Origin: an uncultured Prevotellaceae bacterium
GTDB taxonomy: Bacteria > Bacteroidota > Bacteroidia > Bacteroidales > Bacteroidaceae
Direction: 5' to 3'
Assembly: GCA_900314715.1 (NCBI GenBank)
Contig: OMWI01000001.1
Location: 1 to 64,000 of the forward strand
DNA length: 64,000 nucleotides
Shown here: positions 1 to 8,811 of the stretch, piece by piece
Layout: every line of letters begins with the position of its first letter
Numbering within the stretch: position 1 is the stretch's first letter
Made by a program: the position numbers and the translations under genes
Notes under the pieces: generated by a model
What the model was told of the DNA's origin: nothing
Seen by the model: only the letters and a program-made list of their open reading frames with translations
Database searches by the model: none

Positions 1-396
1 TCCATCCGCTTTCTTTAAAAAAAGCGCGAAGTCTTTAGAGTATCGCGTGCCAGGGTGCTTCAACTGTATCTTCTTGTCGAGATCCACCGACTTGGTCGTT
101 CCGTCTGGCATTGTCCAACGACGCCTGCGTACATGGAGGACTGTTTTCTTGTCACGTGTGGGAAAATCCAAAAGACAGGACTCTTCGCCGAAACCGTCAC
201 TTACTGAACCTCTCATATCAGAAGTGCGATTGTCACGTTCATCAAGATAGATGTGAAGCTCGGTTGTGTACAGTACATTGGTGTCCAGTGTCGGAACCTC
301 AGCGAAATCAGTCAACTCAAAGTACTCCAAGACACCTGTAGGAAGGAAATATGAGGCAAGGCCTTCATACATATTTATATTGCTGATACGATTCAT
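1..396 (-). CDS. ISAon1-type transposase N-terminal protein (partial, runs off left edge)
   Basis: Reading the minus strand from the ATG at 394-396 gives an uninterrupted frame of about 131 codons to the window edge. Residues include LASYFLP near 13 and LHIYLDERDNR near 47, followed by a basic HVRRRW segment. This matches my memory of the small Bacteroidetes proteins called 'ISAon1 family transposase N-terminal region', which precede a DDE transposase gene on the same strand; that partner would lie left of base 1. I see no clear terminal inverted repeat in 397-575, so the end of the element is not defined. The family call is from recognition only. Confidence 0.7.
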   Translation of the reverse strand, partial: MNRISNINMYEGLASYFLPTGVLEYFELTDFAEVPTLDTNVLYTTELHIYLDERDNRTSDMRGSVSDGFGEESCLLDFPTRDKKTVLHVRRRRWTMPDGTTKSVDLDKKIQLKHPGTRYSKDFALFLKKADG

Positions 397-575
397 GATG
401 CAAAGGTAATAACTTTTCTGCAATCATGTACCGTTCAGCAACATGTCTTTGGGTTAGCGACTTACACCCCCCCCCACAGGGTTTGTCGGTTGCGCCGAAG
501 AACCTTCTTTATTTCTATATTGCAAGAAAAAACAAACATATTTTTGTAAAAATATATATAATATCTACTATACCA

Positions 576-1637
576 TCATTTGTATTCTTTCGCTTCCCTT
601 TGCCCACGCAACACGGCAAGGGCATTGAGAGCAAGGGCTTCCATTTCATCTTCTCCAGGGTAGCAATGTGTTGGAGCCAAGAAATCTATACGTTTTCTTA
701 ATTGTTTCACTACATATTGAGAACGAGCCAAACCACCTGTGATAAGAATTGCATCTATGTTTCCGCATAATACCGCACCTTCTGCCGCAATAGCCTTTGC
801 TGTATGATAAATCATGGCATCTACAATCAATTGCGCATGTTTATCACCATGCATGATGCGATTTTCTATTTCCTTCATGTCATTAGTTCCCAAATGAGCG
901 GTTAATCCAGCCTCACCCGCAATTCGTTTCAATAATTGCGTTTCGGTGTATTTACCACTAAAGCAAAGTCTAACAAGGTCAGCAGCAGGTAAACTACCTG
1001 CACGCTCTGGAGAGAATGGTCCTTCACCATCAAGTGCATTATTTGCATCTACGGCTCTTCCATGTTCATGAGCAGCAACAGAAATACCTCCACCAAGATG
1101 ACAAACAATCAGGTTAAGTTCTTCGTATTCCTTGCCTATCTCATTGGCAAATCTTCGAGCTATGGCTCTTTGATTAAGAGCGTGCCAAATACATATACGA
1201 TTCATCAACGGAGAACCACTGATACGAGCAAAATCATTCAACTCGTCTACAACACCAGGATCTGCGATAAAAGACCTACAATTAGGAATATCCTTAGCAA
1301 TCTCGAAGGCTATGATACAACCCAAATCGCAAGCATGTTTATGAATGGCATTCTTAGTATCTATCAACATTTTCTCATTGATTTCATAAACACCACCTGA
1401 AACAGGTTTAGCTAAACCTCCACGACCAATAACTGCCGTAAAATCAAAAGGCACATTCATCCGTTTGAGTTCACTAATGATTAATTGTTTACGAAATTCA
1501 AATTGGTCGGTAATTTCTTCAAATTGTTTCAGAGATTCCGCAGGGTGTTGAATACTTCGAAGCAACATCGGCTTCTCGTCTTCATATACAGCCATTTTCG
1601 TGGAAGTGGAACCAGGATTGATAACAAGTATGAGCAT
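576..1637 (-). CDS. buk: Butyrate kinase (acyl-phosphate kinase)
   Basis: 353-residue cytoplasmic ASKHA-fold kinase that interconverts butyryl phosphate (or branched-chain acyl phosphates) plus ADP and the free acid plus ATP. The N-terminal phosphate motif NPGSTSTK is at residues 7-14, GRGG at 71-74, the CHLGGGISVAAH phosphate-binding segment at 179-190, and an ITGGLA adenosine motif lies near the C-terminus. Length and motif order fit the Buk branch rather than acetate kinase. It lies 42 nt downstream of ptb on the same strand, the usual ptb-buk operon order. Whether the substrate is butyrate or a branched-chain acid cannot be read from sequence; no butyryl-CoA synthesis genes are in the window. 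Confidence 0.93.
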   Translation of the reverse strand: MLILVINPGSTSTKMAVYEDEKPMLLRSIQHPAESLKQFEEITDQFEFRKQLIISELKRMNVPFDFTAVIGRGGLAKPVSGGVYEINEKMLIDTKNAIHKHACDLGCIIAFEIAKDIPNCRSFIADPGVVDELNDFARISGSPLMNRICIWHALNQRAIARRFANEIGKEYEELNLIVCHLGGGISVAAHEHGRAVDANNALDGEGPFSPERAGSLPAADLVRLCFSGKYTETQLLKRIAGEAGLTAHLGTNDMKEIENRIMHGDKHAQLIVDAMIYHTAKAIAAEGAVLCGNIDAILITGGLARSQYVVKQLRKRIDFLAPTHCYPGEDEMEALALNALAVLRGQREAKEYK

Positions 1638-1679
1638 AATAAATAAGATAAGGTTAGGTTATATTAATTTAAATGCCAA

Positions 1680-2582
1680 TTATATGGCTGCAAGAGCGAG
1701 AGAGTAGAATTTACATAGCTTACTATCGCTTCTTGATGGAAGCACTACAGGAGCCATAGTGCCTTGGAGAACGCCAGCCGTCTCAACACCTAAAAAAAGT
1801 GTGATGGATTTATAGAACACGTTGGCAGCTTCTATGTCTGGAAAGATGAGAGCATCAGCTTCGCCATTAATGGGTGATTGAATACCTTTAATACGCATAC
1901 TTTCTGGACTTACTGAGGTTTTTAAGTCGAGAGGACCATCTATGATACATTTTCCAAATTCGCCTCGTTCTGCCATACGGATGATTTCTTTGTATCCAAT
2001 AGTGAAAGGAAAGTATTTCTCATTTACTTTTTCCGTACAATGAATTAACGATATTTTCGGTTCTTCTATTCCCAAAGCGTGACAAACATAAACCATATAC
2101 CGTATTTGTTGTATTCGTTGCTCTTGTGTTGGATAGGGAATGACGGCTGAATCAGTAAAGAAAAGTAATTTCTCATATTCAGGCAAACGTGCTGCGGTAA
2201 TATGAGTGAGAACATTTCCTTTTGGCAACATACCTGTTTGTTTGTCTAATACAACATGTAGGAGATTGTCTGTATTGATTAATCCTTTCATGAGAATGTC
2301 AGCTTTTCCTTCGCGAACCATTTGCACGGATATCTTGGCTGCGGTATCTCGGTCGGAAGCATCAATAAAGGTTATGTGGTCTTGATAACGCATAATCCGT
2401 TTATTGTTTTCAACTTCTTCCCTGCATCCAACGAAAATAGCATCGATAAAACCCACTTCAAGAGCACGAATGACTGATTCTTGGGAATATTGGTCGGCTG
2501 CCCACACAATGGCAACACGTTTACGTTCACCACGCTGAGCAAGATGTATGACCATGTCTTCAAAACTTCTGATAGTTTCCAT
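1680..2582 (-). CDS. ptb: Phosphate butyryltransferase
   Basis: 300-residue member of the phosphate acetyl/butyryl transferase family, converting acyl-CoA plus phosphate to acyl phosphate and CoA. The segment ADILMKGLINTDNLLH near residues 94-109 is typical of the family, and the C-terminal half carries PDIEAANVFYK and a final GTMAPVVLPSRSD motif. It is the first gene of the ptb-buk pair. A TATCTTTG -7 box on the minus strand lies at 2603-2610, about 20 nt upstream of the ATG. The product feeds Buk for ATP production, or runs in reverse to activate acids. Confidence 0.93.
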   Translation of the reverse strand: METIRSFEDMVIHLAQRGERKRVAIVWAADQYSQESVIRALEVGFIDAIFVGCREEVENNKRIMRYQDHITFIDASDRDTAAKISVQMVREGKADILMKGLINTDNLLHVVLDKQTGMLPKGNVLTHITAARLPEYEKLLFFTDSAVIPYPTQEQRIQQIRYMVYVCHALGIEEPKISLIHCTEKVNEKYFPFTIGYKEIIRMAERGEFGKCIIDGPLDLKTSVSPESMRIKGIQSPINGEADALIFPDIEAANVFYKSITLFLGVETAGVLQGTMAPVVLPSRSDSKLCKFYSLALAAI

Positions 2583-2602
2583 AGGCTTTTAGTTAGAGAT
2601 TT

Positions 2603-2610
2603 CAAAGATA
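2603..2610 (-). promoter_or_regulatory. Bacteroidetes -7 box upstream of ptb
   Basis: Minus-strand TATCTTTG fits the TAnnTTTG consensus of the primary Bacteroidetes sigma factor. No clear TTTG -33 element at 19-21 bp was seen. Confidence 0.5.
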
Positions 2611-2712
2611 CAAATTAAATTTGAATTGTTGCACATTTTTCGTAATTTTATGCAATTATGTTTTTAAATTACTTATTCTTTGATGGTAGTAATTCCAATT
2701 TCTGTCAAGTAA

Positions 2713-2744
2713 TTTGCATATTTGAGAAGAAAGGCGTATTTTTG
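2713..2744 (+). promoter_or_regulatory. Sigma-ABfr-type promoter for the glycan block
   Basis: TTTG at 2713-2716 and TATTTTTG at 2737-2744 are 20 bp apart, a full match to the Bacteroidetes promoter. It lies 20 nt upstream of the ATG at 2764, diverging from ptb. The bases after the -7 box (GTAGGCAAAATA) recur after the promoter at 8759-8791. Confidence 0.65.
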
Positions 2745-2763
2745 TAGGCAAAATACAATTATT

Positions 2764-3228
2764 ATGGGAAAGCTTGTCATTAATTCATACGATGAATTTG
2801 CAGCATATTTAGGAAAAGACTTAGGATATTCTGATTGGCTGCTTTTAGATCAAGAACGTATCAATCTCTTTGCCGATGCCACACTTGACCACCAGTGGAT
2901 TCATGTTGACGTAAATCGTGCAAAAGTTGAAAGTCCTTACAAGAGTACGATTGCTCATGGTTATCTTACGCTTTCTGTTTTACCATATCTTTGGGATCAA
3001 ATCATTGAAGTAAACAACATCAAAATGCTCGTTAATTATGGTATGGACAAAATGCGTTTTGGTCAACCTGTAATAACGGGAAGTCGTGTAAGATTAGTCA
3101 CTAAGTTGCATAATATCCAAAATTTGCGAGGCATTTGCAAAACGGAAATAGAATTCAAGATAGAAATAGAAAATCAGCGAAAACCCGCCTTAGAGGGAAT
3201 TGCATCCTTCCTTTATTATTTCAATTGA
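2764..3228 (+). CDS. MaoC-like hotdog-fold hydratase
   Basis: 154-residue single hotdog domain of the MaoC / (R)-specific enoyl-CoA hydratase family. The hydratase-2-type segment FADATLDHQWIHVD spans about residues 36-49, with the catalytic Asp/His pattern (D42, H47), and the IAHGYLTLS helix follows at 63-71. I chose the ATG at 2764 because the upstream in-frame start at 2722 would place the promoter inside the gene. Its stop overlaps the next start (TGATG), so it is translationally coupled to a sugar aminotransferase. That pairing suggests a role in supplying or modifying an acyl group for a surface sugar rather than beta-oxidation; this is inference. Confidence 0.8.
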   Translation: MGKLVINSYDEFAAYLGKDLGYSDWLLLDQERINLFADATLDHQWIHVDVNRAKVESPYKSTIAHGYLTLSVLPYLWDQIIEVNNIKMLVNYGMDKMRFGQPVITGSRVRLVTKLHNIQNLRGICKTEIEFKIEIENQRKPALEGIASFLYYFN

Positions 3229-4358
3229 TGAATAAACCAAATCCTGACATATATAAAAATAAGATTACGGTAACTTCTCCTTTGATGCCAGATTTGGGAG
3301 AGTTTAATGATTTGTTATCTAAGATTTGGGATTCCAAATGGATAACAAATGCTGGACCTATACATCATCAATTGGAACAAGCACTTTGTGAATATCTGAA
3401 AGTTCCATTTATCAGTCTATTCACTAATGGCACGCTACCTTTGATTACTGCTTTACAAGCATTGAGAATTAGTGGCGAGGTAATTACGACACCATATAGT
3501 TTTGTGGCAACGACTCATTCTATATGGTGGAATGGAATCACCCCAGTATTCGTTGACGTAGATCCATTAACAGGTAATATAGACCCAGATAAAATAGAAG
3601 CTGCAATTACACCACGTACAACAGCCATAATGCCTGTACATGTATATGGCAATCCTTGTGATACTAAACGTATTGCTGAGATAGCCAATATATATGGTTT
3701 AAAAGTGATATATGATGCTGCTCATGCGTTTGGTGTAGAAATAAATGGCAAAAGTATTTTGAATGAAGGAGATTTGTCTACACTGAGTTTTCATGCGACA
3801 AAAGTATTCAATACAGTAGAAGGTGGGGCGATGGTTGTTCAAAATGCAGAATTGAAATATCGAATAGATAATCTCAAAAATTTTGGCATTACCGATGAGA
3901 CACATGTCATTGCTCCTGGCATCAATGGAAAGATGGATGAAATTCGTTCTGCTTATGGTTTGTTGAATTTACAAAAAGTTGATTCTGCCATTGCTGCACG
4001 AAAAAAGATTGCCATGATGTATCGTGAATTGCTCAAAGACGTTTCTGGCATTAGAATGCTGGAAGATATGCAAGGAGTAAGACATAACTATGGTTATTTT
4101 CCGATATTCGTTGACGAAAAGGAATATGGAATGAGTAGAGATGCTTTATATTTTAAGATGAAAGAGAACAATGTGTGGGGACGTCGTTATTTTTATCCAT
4201 TAATCAGCACATTTTCTACTTACAGAAGGCTTAAGGGGGCAGAAGAATCTAATTTGCCCGTTGCAACTCGTATGGCTAATCAAGTATTATGTATTCCCAT
4301 TCATCATCTACTAAAAGAACAGGATGTTGAAAGAATAGTTGACTTAATCATACCATAG
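3228..4358 (+). CDS. DegT/DnrJ/EryC1-family PLP sugar aminotransferase
   Basis: 376 residues from the ATG that overlaps the preceding stop. It is a fold-type-I PLP enzyme that aminates a 4-keto (or 3-keto) nucleotide sugar. Family landmarks: TNGTLPL near 66-72, NDP-sugar region TTPYSFVAT near 87-95, YDAAHAFG at 162-169 with the cofactor-pairing Asp163, and the PLP lysine K192 in SFHATKVFN. It most resembles the VioA/FdtB/QdtB group that makes amino-dideoxyhexoses; the exact sugar cannot be assigned. The flippase gene follows after 6 nt. Confidence 0.85.
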   Translation: MNKPNPDIYKNKITVTSPLMPDLGEFNDLLSKIWDSKWITNAGPIHHQLEQALCEYLKVPFISLFTNGTLPLITALQALRISGEVITTPYSFVATTHSIWWNGITPVFVDVDPLTGNIDPDKIEAAITPRTTAIMPVHVYGNPCDTKRIAEIANIYGLKVIYDAAHAFGVEINGKSILNEGDLSTLSFHATKVFNTVEGGAMVVQNAELKYRIDNLKNFGITDETHVIAPGINGKMDEIRSAYGLLNLQKVDSAIAARKKIAMMYRELLKDVSGIRMLEDMQGVRHNYGYFPIFVDEKEYGMSRDALYFKMKENNVWGRRYFYPLISTFSTYRRLKGAEESNLPVATRMANQVLCIPIHHLLKEQDVERIVDLIIP

Positions 4359-4364
4359 ATATAT

Positions 4365-5819
4365 ATGCCTGAATCATTAAAAGACAAGACTATTAAAGGT
4401 ACATTTTGGACTGGCTTGGAACGTTTTTGGGTTCAAGGAGTCCAATTTCTTGTCATGTTAGTGATAGCTCGTATTTTGTCTCCTAAAGATTATGGTCTTA
4501 TCGGTATGATTAGTGTCTTTATCGCTATCTCCCAATCATTAATAGAAAGTGGTTTTTCACAAGCACTGATTAGGAAAAAAGATGCAGATGAAGTAGACTA
4601 CAATACGGTTTTTTATTTTAATATCGTCATGAGTATAATATTTTATGGAATATTATATCTCATTTCTCCAGCCATTGCTTCATTTTACAAAGAACCTATC
4701 TTGTGTCCTTTAATGAGAGTAGTAAGTTTGGTTGTAATCATCAATGCTTTCAATATTGTTCAAGGCTCCATTTTTTCTATTCAGTTGGATTTCAAGAAAC
4801 AAGCTCATTCTGGAATGTTAGCAGCCATTATTTCAGGAATGGCTTCCATTATATTAGCCATCAAGGGATATGGTGTTTGGACATTAGTATATCAACAATT
4901 AATTTCAACTATTGTTATTACTATCGTTCTATGGTCTTATTCCAATTGGCGACCTAAATGGATTTATTCATGGAAATCATTCAAGGAATTGTTCTCATTT
5001 GGATTAAACTTGGTTATCAGCGGTTTGATAGATACCATCCATGATAATTTATATGTATTAGTAATTGGAAAAATATATAATGCAACGAGTTTAGGCTATT
5101 ATGGTCGAGCCGAACATTATGCACAATTACCTGCCTCAAATTTTAATTCTATTTTTTTCCGCGTTACATACCCTGTCTTATGCAAATTACAAGATGATGA
5201 CAACAAACTAAGGGAAATATACATGAAAATGTTGAGGGTTTCTACATTTGTTCTTTTTCCTATTATGTGTGGTATAGCCGGTGCTGCTTATCCTGTTGTC
5301 GTTGCCTTGGTTGGTGAGAAATGGGCTTTCTCTGCCATATTATTGGTTCCTATCTGTATGGCAAAAATGTGGTATCCTATTCATGCAATCAATTTGAATG
5401 TATTGAAAGTGAAAGGAAGGACTGATTTGTTTTTAAGATTAGAAATCATTAAGAAGGTATTTAGCGTTATCATTCTTGTTACAAGTATCCCCTTTGGCTT
5501 GGTTTACATGTGTTATGGTATGATTGTTAGTTCTATTGGAGCATTAGCAATCAATTCTTTTTATACAGGAAGATTAATCCAATTAGGATTTTGGAAACAA
5601 ATGAAAGATATATCACATATCTTATTAGTATCATTATGTATGTTTATGCTAATAAGAATAGTAAATATATGGATAGATAATGTTTACATACAATTGTTGA
5701 TAGATATTTTTGTCGGTGCAGCCTTTTATTTTGGAATCGCTTTTTTGTTCCATTTTAAGGAAATCGAGTATATTCAATCTCTTCGAAAGAGCAAAAAGGA
5801 ATCATCCAATAATAATTGA
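4365..5819 (+). CDS. O-antigen/polysaccharide flippase (Wzx-like, MOP superfamily)
   Basis: 484-residue integral membrane protein with about a dozen to fourteen hydrophobic segments and the MOP-family start 'TIKGTFWTGLERF'. It would translocate undecaprenyl-linked oligosaccharide units across the inner membrane. The tail is short and basic (KSKKESSNNN). It is co-directional with the MaoC-aminotransferase pair, which fits a polysaccharide export cluster. The family is diverse and the substrate unknown. Confidence 0.85.
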   Translation: MPESLKDKTIKGTFWTGLERFWVQGVQFLVMLVIARILSPKDYGLIGMISVFIAISQSLIESGFSQALIRKKDADEVDYNTVFYFNIVMSIIFYGILYLISPAIASFYKEPILCPLMRVVSLVVIINAFNIVQGSIFSIQLDFKKQAHSGMLAAIISGMASIILAIKGYGVWTLVYQQLISTIVITIVLWSYSNWRPKWIYSWKSFKELFSFGLNLVISGLIDTIHDNLYVLVIGKIYNATSLGYYGRAEHYAQLPASNFNSIFFRVTYPVLCKLQDDDNKLREIYMKMLRVSTFVLFPIMCGIAGAAYPVVVALVGEKWAFSAILLVPICMAKMWYPIHAINLNVLKVKGRTDLFLRLEIIKKVFSVIILVTSIPFGLVYMCYGMIVSSIGALAINSFYTGRLIQLGFWKQMKDISHILLVSLCMFMLIRIVNIWIDNVYIQLLIDIFVGAAFYFGIAFLFHFKEIEYIQSLRKSKKESSNNN

Positions 5820-5824
5820 AGTAT

Positions 5825-6943
5825 TTATAGCAATTGCCTATAGATATTACATACTTGTTCCGCTACATTCGTATTTTCAAAACGAGTAATGTATTTCTTG
5901 GTTCGAAAAATACGCTCTTGCACATACTCGTCTTCTAACAATTCGTTCATGGCATTTGCCAAAGCAATGGGGTCATCAGGTGAAACGTAAAGACAATCTG
6001 GTCCTCCAGCTTCTTCCAAACATGAACCAGTAGCTGCAATTACTGGTAATCCCGAATGAATGGCTTCAATGATGGGAATACCGAACCCTTCATAACGTGA
6101 TGGATAAACAAAGCATTTTGCTAACTTGTAAAAAACGGGTAATTCTTCATCTGTTACATGATGGAATATAAAAACTCTATCATTGAGATGGTTCGAATTA
6201 ACAAATTCTTGTATAGTATCTGTATACTTGGTTTTTTTTCCTACCAAAACCAAAGAAATGTAAGAAGGAAGATATGAAAGAGCACGAACCGCCAAGAGCA
6301 TGTTTTTTCGTTCTTCAATAGAACCGACACTCAATATGTATTGTTCAGGAAGATGATATCGTTCCTTTACTTCATTAATGGTTTTGAAATCAACTTGATT
6401 TTGGAATCTTGGAGCACAACTTTGATAAATCACGTCAATGCGATTATCATCTATTTGTCCAAATTCACAAATGTCCCTACGAGTACACTCACTAATGGCT
6501 ATGATGCGATCTGCTTCTTGAATCGTTTGGAGAAATTTCCATTTATAAATAAGCACATCTATTTTATTGTAAAACTCTGGGTGGCGCAAGAAGATAAGGT
6601 CATGAATTGTAACTACAGACTTGATTCCTGTTCTTTTTATGTGGAAAGGTAGTTCGCCTGTTAAACCATGATAAACCTGAATATTATCTTTTCGTAATTG
6701 ATTGACTATTCCAAATGAACGCCATAGTGCCTTGCCAATAGCAGTTTTTTCATGAGGAAAGAAAAAACGCAAACGATCACTCTCTGTTATTTGTTGTCGC
6801 AAGTCATCTCGTCCTTTATTGGGCGCATAAAGAGTTAAATCCAAGTCATCAAACTTAGACAAATCATTGACCAACGTTCGTCCATAGCTGCCAAGTCCTG
6901 TACCATTTTGTACAATACGTTTGGCATCAAAAGCGATGCGCAT
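5825..6943 (-). CDS. Family 4 glycosyltransferase (GT-B)
   Basis: About 372 residues from the ATG at 6941-6943 (MRIAFDAKRI). Upstream in-frame ATGs at 6955 and 6991 exist, but the GAAAGATAAA stretch before 6943 and typical family N-termini favour the shorter form. The GTGLGSYGR loop near the N-terminus, the SVGSIEERKN start of the second domain and the PSRYEGFGIPIIEA donor-binding motif mark a GT4 retaining enzyme. It converges on the flippase gene with 5 nt between stops. Likely adds a sugar to the surface glycan or LPS. Confidence 0.85.
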   Translation of the reverse strand: MRIAFDAKRIVQNGTGLGSYGRTLVNDLSKFDDLDLTLYAPNKGRDDLRQQITESDRLRFFFPHEKTAIGKALWRSFGIVNQLRKDNIQVYHGLTGELPFHIKRTGIKSVVTIHDLIFLRHPEFYNKIDVLIYKWKFLQTIQEADRIIAISECTRRDICEFGQIDDNRIDVIYQSCAPRFQNQVDFKTINEVKERYHLPEQYILSVGSIEERKNMLLAVRALSYLPSYISLVLVGKKTKYTDTIQEFVNSNHLNDRVFIFHHVTDEELPVFYKLAKCFVYPSRYEGFGIPIIEAIHSGLPVIAATGSCLEEAGGPDCLYVSPDDPIALANAMNELLEDEYVQERIFRTKKYITRFENTNVAEQVCNIYRQLL

Positions 6944-7032
6944 TTTATCTTTCATTGGTACAAAGATAAGCGATAATTTCCATATTTTCACTTATTTCCA
7001 TCAAATATTATGAAGGAAACGAAGAAAATGTG

Positions 7033-7040
7033 TATTTTTG
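7033..7040 (+). promoter_or_regulatory. -7 box upstream of the GT2 gene
   Basis: TATTTTTG fits the Bacteroidetes TAnnTTTG box and lies 58 nt upstream of the ATG at 7099. No convincing -33 TTTG is visible. Confidence 0.45.
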
Positions 7041-7098
7041 CAAAGAATTCATTCAAAATAGTACATAATACTCTGTCATTGAATAATCATAAATACCC

Positions 7099-7863
7099 AT
7101 GAACGGAGAACAAAAAATATCTGTTGTAATCAACACCTACAATGCCGAACAGCATCTTTCCAAAGTGCTTGAAGCGGTAAAAGACTTCGACGAAATAGTG
7201 GTGTGCGATATGGAAAGCACCGACAATACGGTAAAGATAGCCAAGGATTTTGGTTGTCGTATCGTTATCTTTCCCAAAGCCAATCACACTTGTTGTGAAC
7301 CAGCTCGTCAATTTGCCATTCAATCTGCCTCTTATCAATGGGTATTGGTTGTTGATGCAGATGAGATTGTTACTCCCGAATTACGTTCTTCGCTCTATCA
7401 AGAAATATCGCGTCCAGATTGTCCTTCTGGTTTTTTCATTCCACGAAAGAATATGTTTATGAACATGTTTGTTCGCGATTTCCATTATGATTACCAATTG
7501 CGATTTATTCCACGCGACGCTACCGAATGGCCACCCATTATTCACTCAATACCCAAAGTACAAGGTCGTGTTGAAAAACTGAAGGTTGGCAATGGTGCCT
7601 ATTTGCTTCATCTGATGGACGAGACCATGCATGAGTATATAGAGAAAATGAATCTTTATACGGATAATGAAACCGAGAAGAAAAAGCAAAAGAACTATGG
7701 TGTATGGGCGCTTATTTGGCGACCTCTTTGGCGATTCTTCAAGAAATACTTCATGGATGGTAGCTTCCGAATGGGCACACGCGGGTTTATCCGTGCATTG
7801 ATGGCCGCTTTCTATCAATTTGTTTTGGTGGCCAAGATTATTGAGAAGCGTTATCGTGATTGA
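7099..7863 (+). CDS. Family 2 glycosyltransferase (WaaE/KdtX-like)
   Basis: 254-residue GT-A fold enzyme. The N-terminus SVVINTYNAEQHL, the DMESTDNT segment and the VVDADE metal motif at about residues 83-88 identify GT2. The compact size and the 'CEPARQFAI' segment resemble WaaE/KdtX-type LPS-core beta-glucosyltransferases. The C-terminal part is basic and aromatic (WRPLWRFFKKYF), as in membrane-associated members. Its 3' end overlaps the convergent licD-like gene by 26 bp. Acceptor unknown. Confidence 0.85.
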   Translation: MNGEQKISVVINTYNAEQHLSKVLEAVKDFDEIVVCDMESTDNTVKIAKDFGCRIVIFPKANHTCCEPARQFAIQSASYQWVLVVDADEIVTPELRSSLYQEISRPDCPSGFFIPRKNMFMNMFVRDFHYDYQLRFIPRDATEWPPIIHSIPKVQGRVEKLKVGNGAYLLHLMDETMHEYIEKMNLYTDNETEKKKQKNYGVWALIWRPLWRFFKKYFMDGSFRMGTRGFIRALMAAFYQFVLVAKIIEKRYRD

Positions 7864-8686
7864 CGAAAGAACGCTTGTCTTGATATTGCCTATACGGAAG
7901 ATTATAATCTAAGTAGAAGAAATTATGTTGACGCTGGTTGTCGTGTGGAGGGATAACCATATAGTCGCCATATTTCGTGCGAAGGTATTCGTCGGCATGT
8001 TCCACTCCCATCAATTCGTGTCCTTCAAATTCAACAGGCGTTGGCGTTCCTAATATCCTTTTAGCAATAACGCCATTGATACCATCATCATAATCAAGTA
8101 CGTATTCCGACTTGTTATAGTCGTATGCGGTATTGGCGGCACGCAATTTCTTTCTCGCCCATTCGTGCGTGAAAAGTCGTTGAATGAGCAATATTGGCCA
8201 AGAACTAATACCGCGACCATGCTTGTAAGGGTCACGATGTAGGAAATAGAGTAACTTATCAAGAAGTTTATATCGAGTAACGGCTATCCTACGCATCAAC
8301 GAAGAGGCTGGAACGCCATCTATAGGAAATACGTCGATATAGATACCTGCTAAATAATCACTATGTCCACGCTCTATAAGCGTAGTGCTGCTATCAACTA
8401 TTTTTCCGAAACTACCAGGAAAAGTTGCGCTCGTCTCTATGCTCAACGCCTCTAACGGTTGGGGAAGCCACTCATGAGCATGTTCCATAAAACGGTCATA
8501 ATCAGGACGAGGCATACAAATGTCCATATCATCGTCCCAAGGAATAAAACCATGATGACGAACGGCTCCAAGCATCGTGCCTGCCCAACAATAATAGCGT
8601 ATTTCGTGTTCACGACATACGCGGTCAACCGACAACATAATCTGTAAGATATGCTTATGCAAAGTGTCTATGTCGTATGATGCCAT
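7838..8686 (-). CDS. LicD-family phosphotransferase
   Basis: 282 residues. The LicD nucleotidyltransferase-like motif WDDDMDI at residues 50-56, preceded by WAGTMLGAVRHHGFIP, is diagnostic. LicD proteins transfer phosphocholine or other phosphodiester groups onto surface glycans. Later landmarks are IDVFPIDGVP and EFEGHELMGVEHADEYL. Its position inside a glycosyltransferase cluster suggests it decorates this cell's LPS or capsule. A minus-strand TACCTTTG box lies at 8713-8720. Confidence 0.85.
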   Translation of the reverse strand: MASYDIDTLHKHILQIMLSVDRVCREHEIRYYCWAGTMLGAVRHHGFIPWDDDMDICMPRPDYDRFMEHAHEWLPQPLEALSIETSATFPGSFGKIVDSSTTLIERGHSDYLAGIYIDVFPIDGVPASSLMRRIAVTRYKLLDKLLYFLHRDPYKHGRGISSWPILLIQRLFTHEWARKKLRAANTAYDYNKSEYVLDYDDGINGVIAKRILGTPTPVEFEGHELMGVEHADEYLRTKYGDYMVIPPHDNQRQHNFFYLDYNLPYRQYQDKRSFVNHDNASQ

Positions 8687-8712
8687 AATGATTCTTTGGT
8701 TGAAAATAAAGC

Positions 8713-8720
8713 CAAAGGTA
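8713..8720 (-). promoter_or_regulatory. -7 box upstream of the LicD gene
   Basis: Minus-strand TACCTTTG, 27 nt upstream of the ATG at 8686. A match to TAnnTTTG only; no -33 element was confirmed. Confidence 0.4.
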
Positions 8721-8758
8721 GCAAAATAGTATGATTTGAAGAAATAAATCTCTTAGAA

Positions 8759-8791
8759 TTTGTAGAATCTACAATATTTTACCTATTTTTG
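8759..8791 (+). promoter_or_regulatory. Sigma-ABfr-type promoter for the 8812-11686 operon
   Basis: TTTG at 8759-8762 and TATTTTTG at 8784-8791, 21 bp apart. The ATG at 8812 is 20 nt downstream. The 19-base run from the -7 box onward (TATTTTTGTAGGCAAAATA) is identical to the one at 2737-2755. Confidence 0.65.
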
Positions 8792-8811
8792 TAGGCAAAA
8801 TAACGTTATTT

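Noticed and set aside
426-701. Plus-strand open frame crossing the IS-buk gap
   Set aside because: It overlaps the buk 3' end on the other strand and shows no protein-like composition.
1062-1400. 112-codon plus-strand frame inside buk
   Set aside because: Antisense shadow of a clear housekeeping gene.
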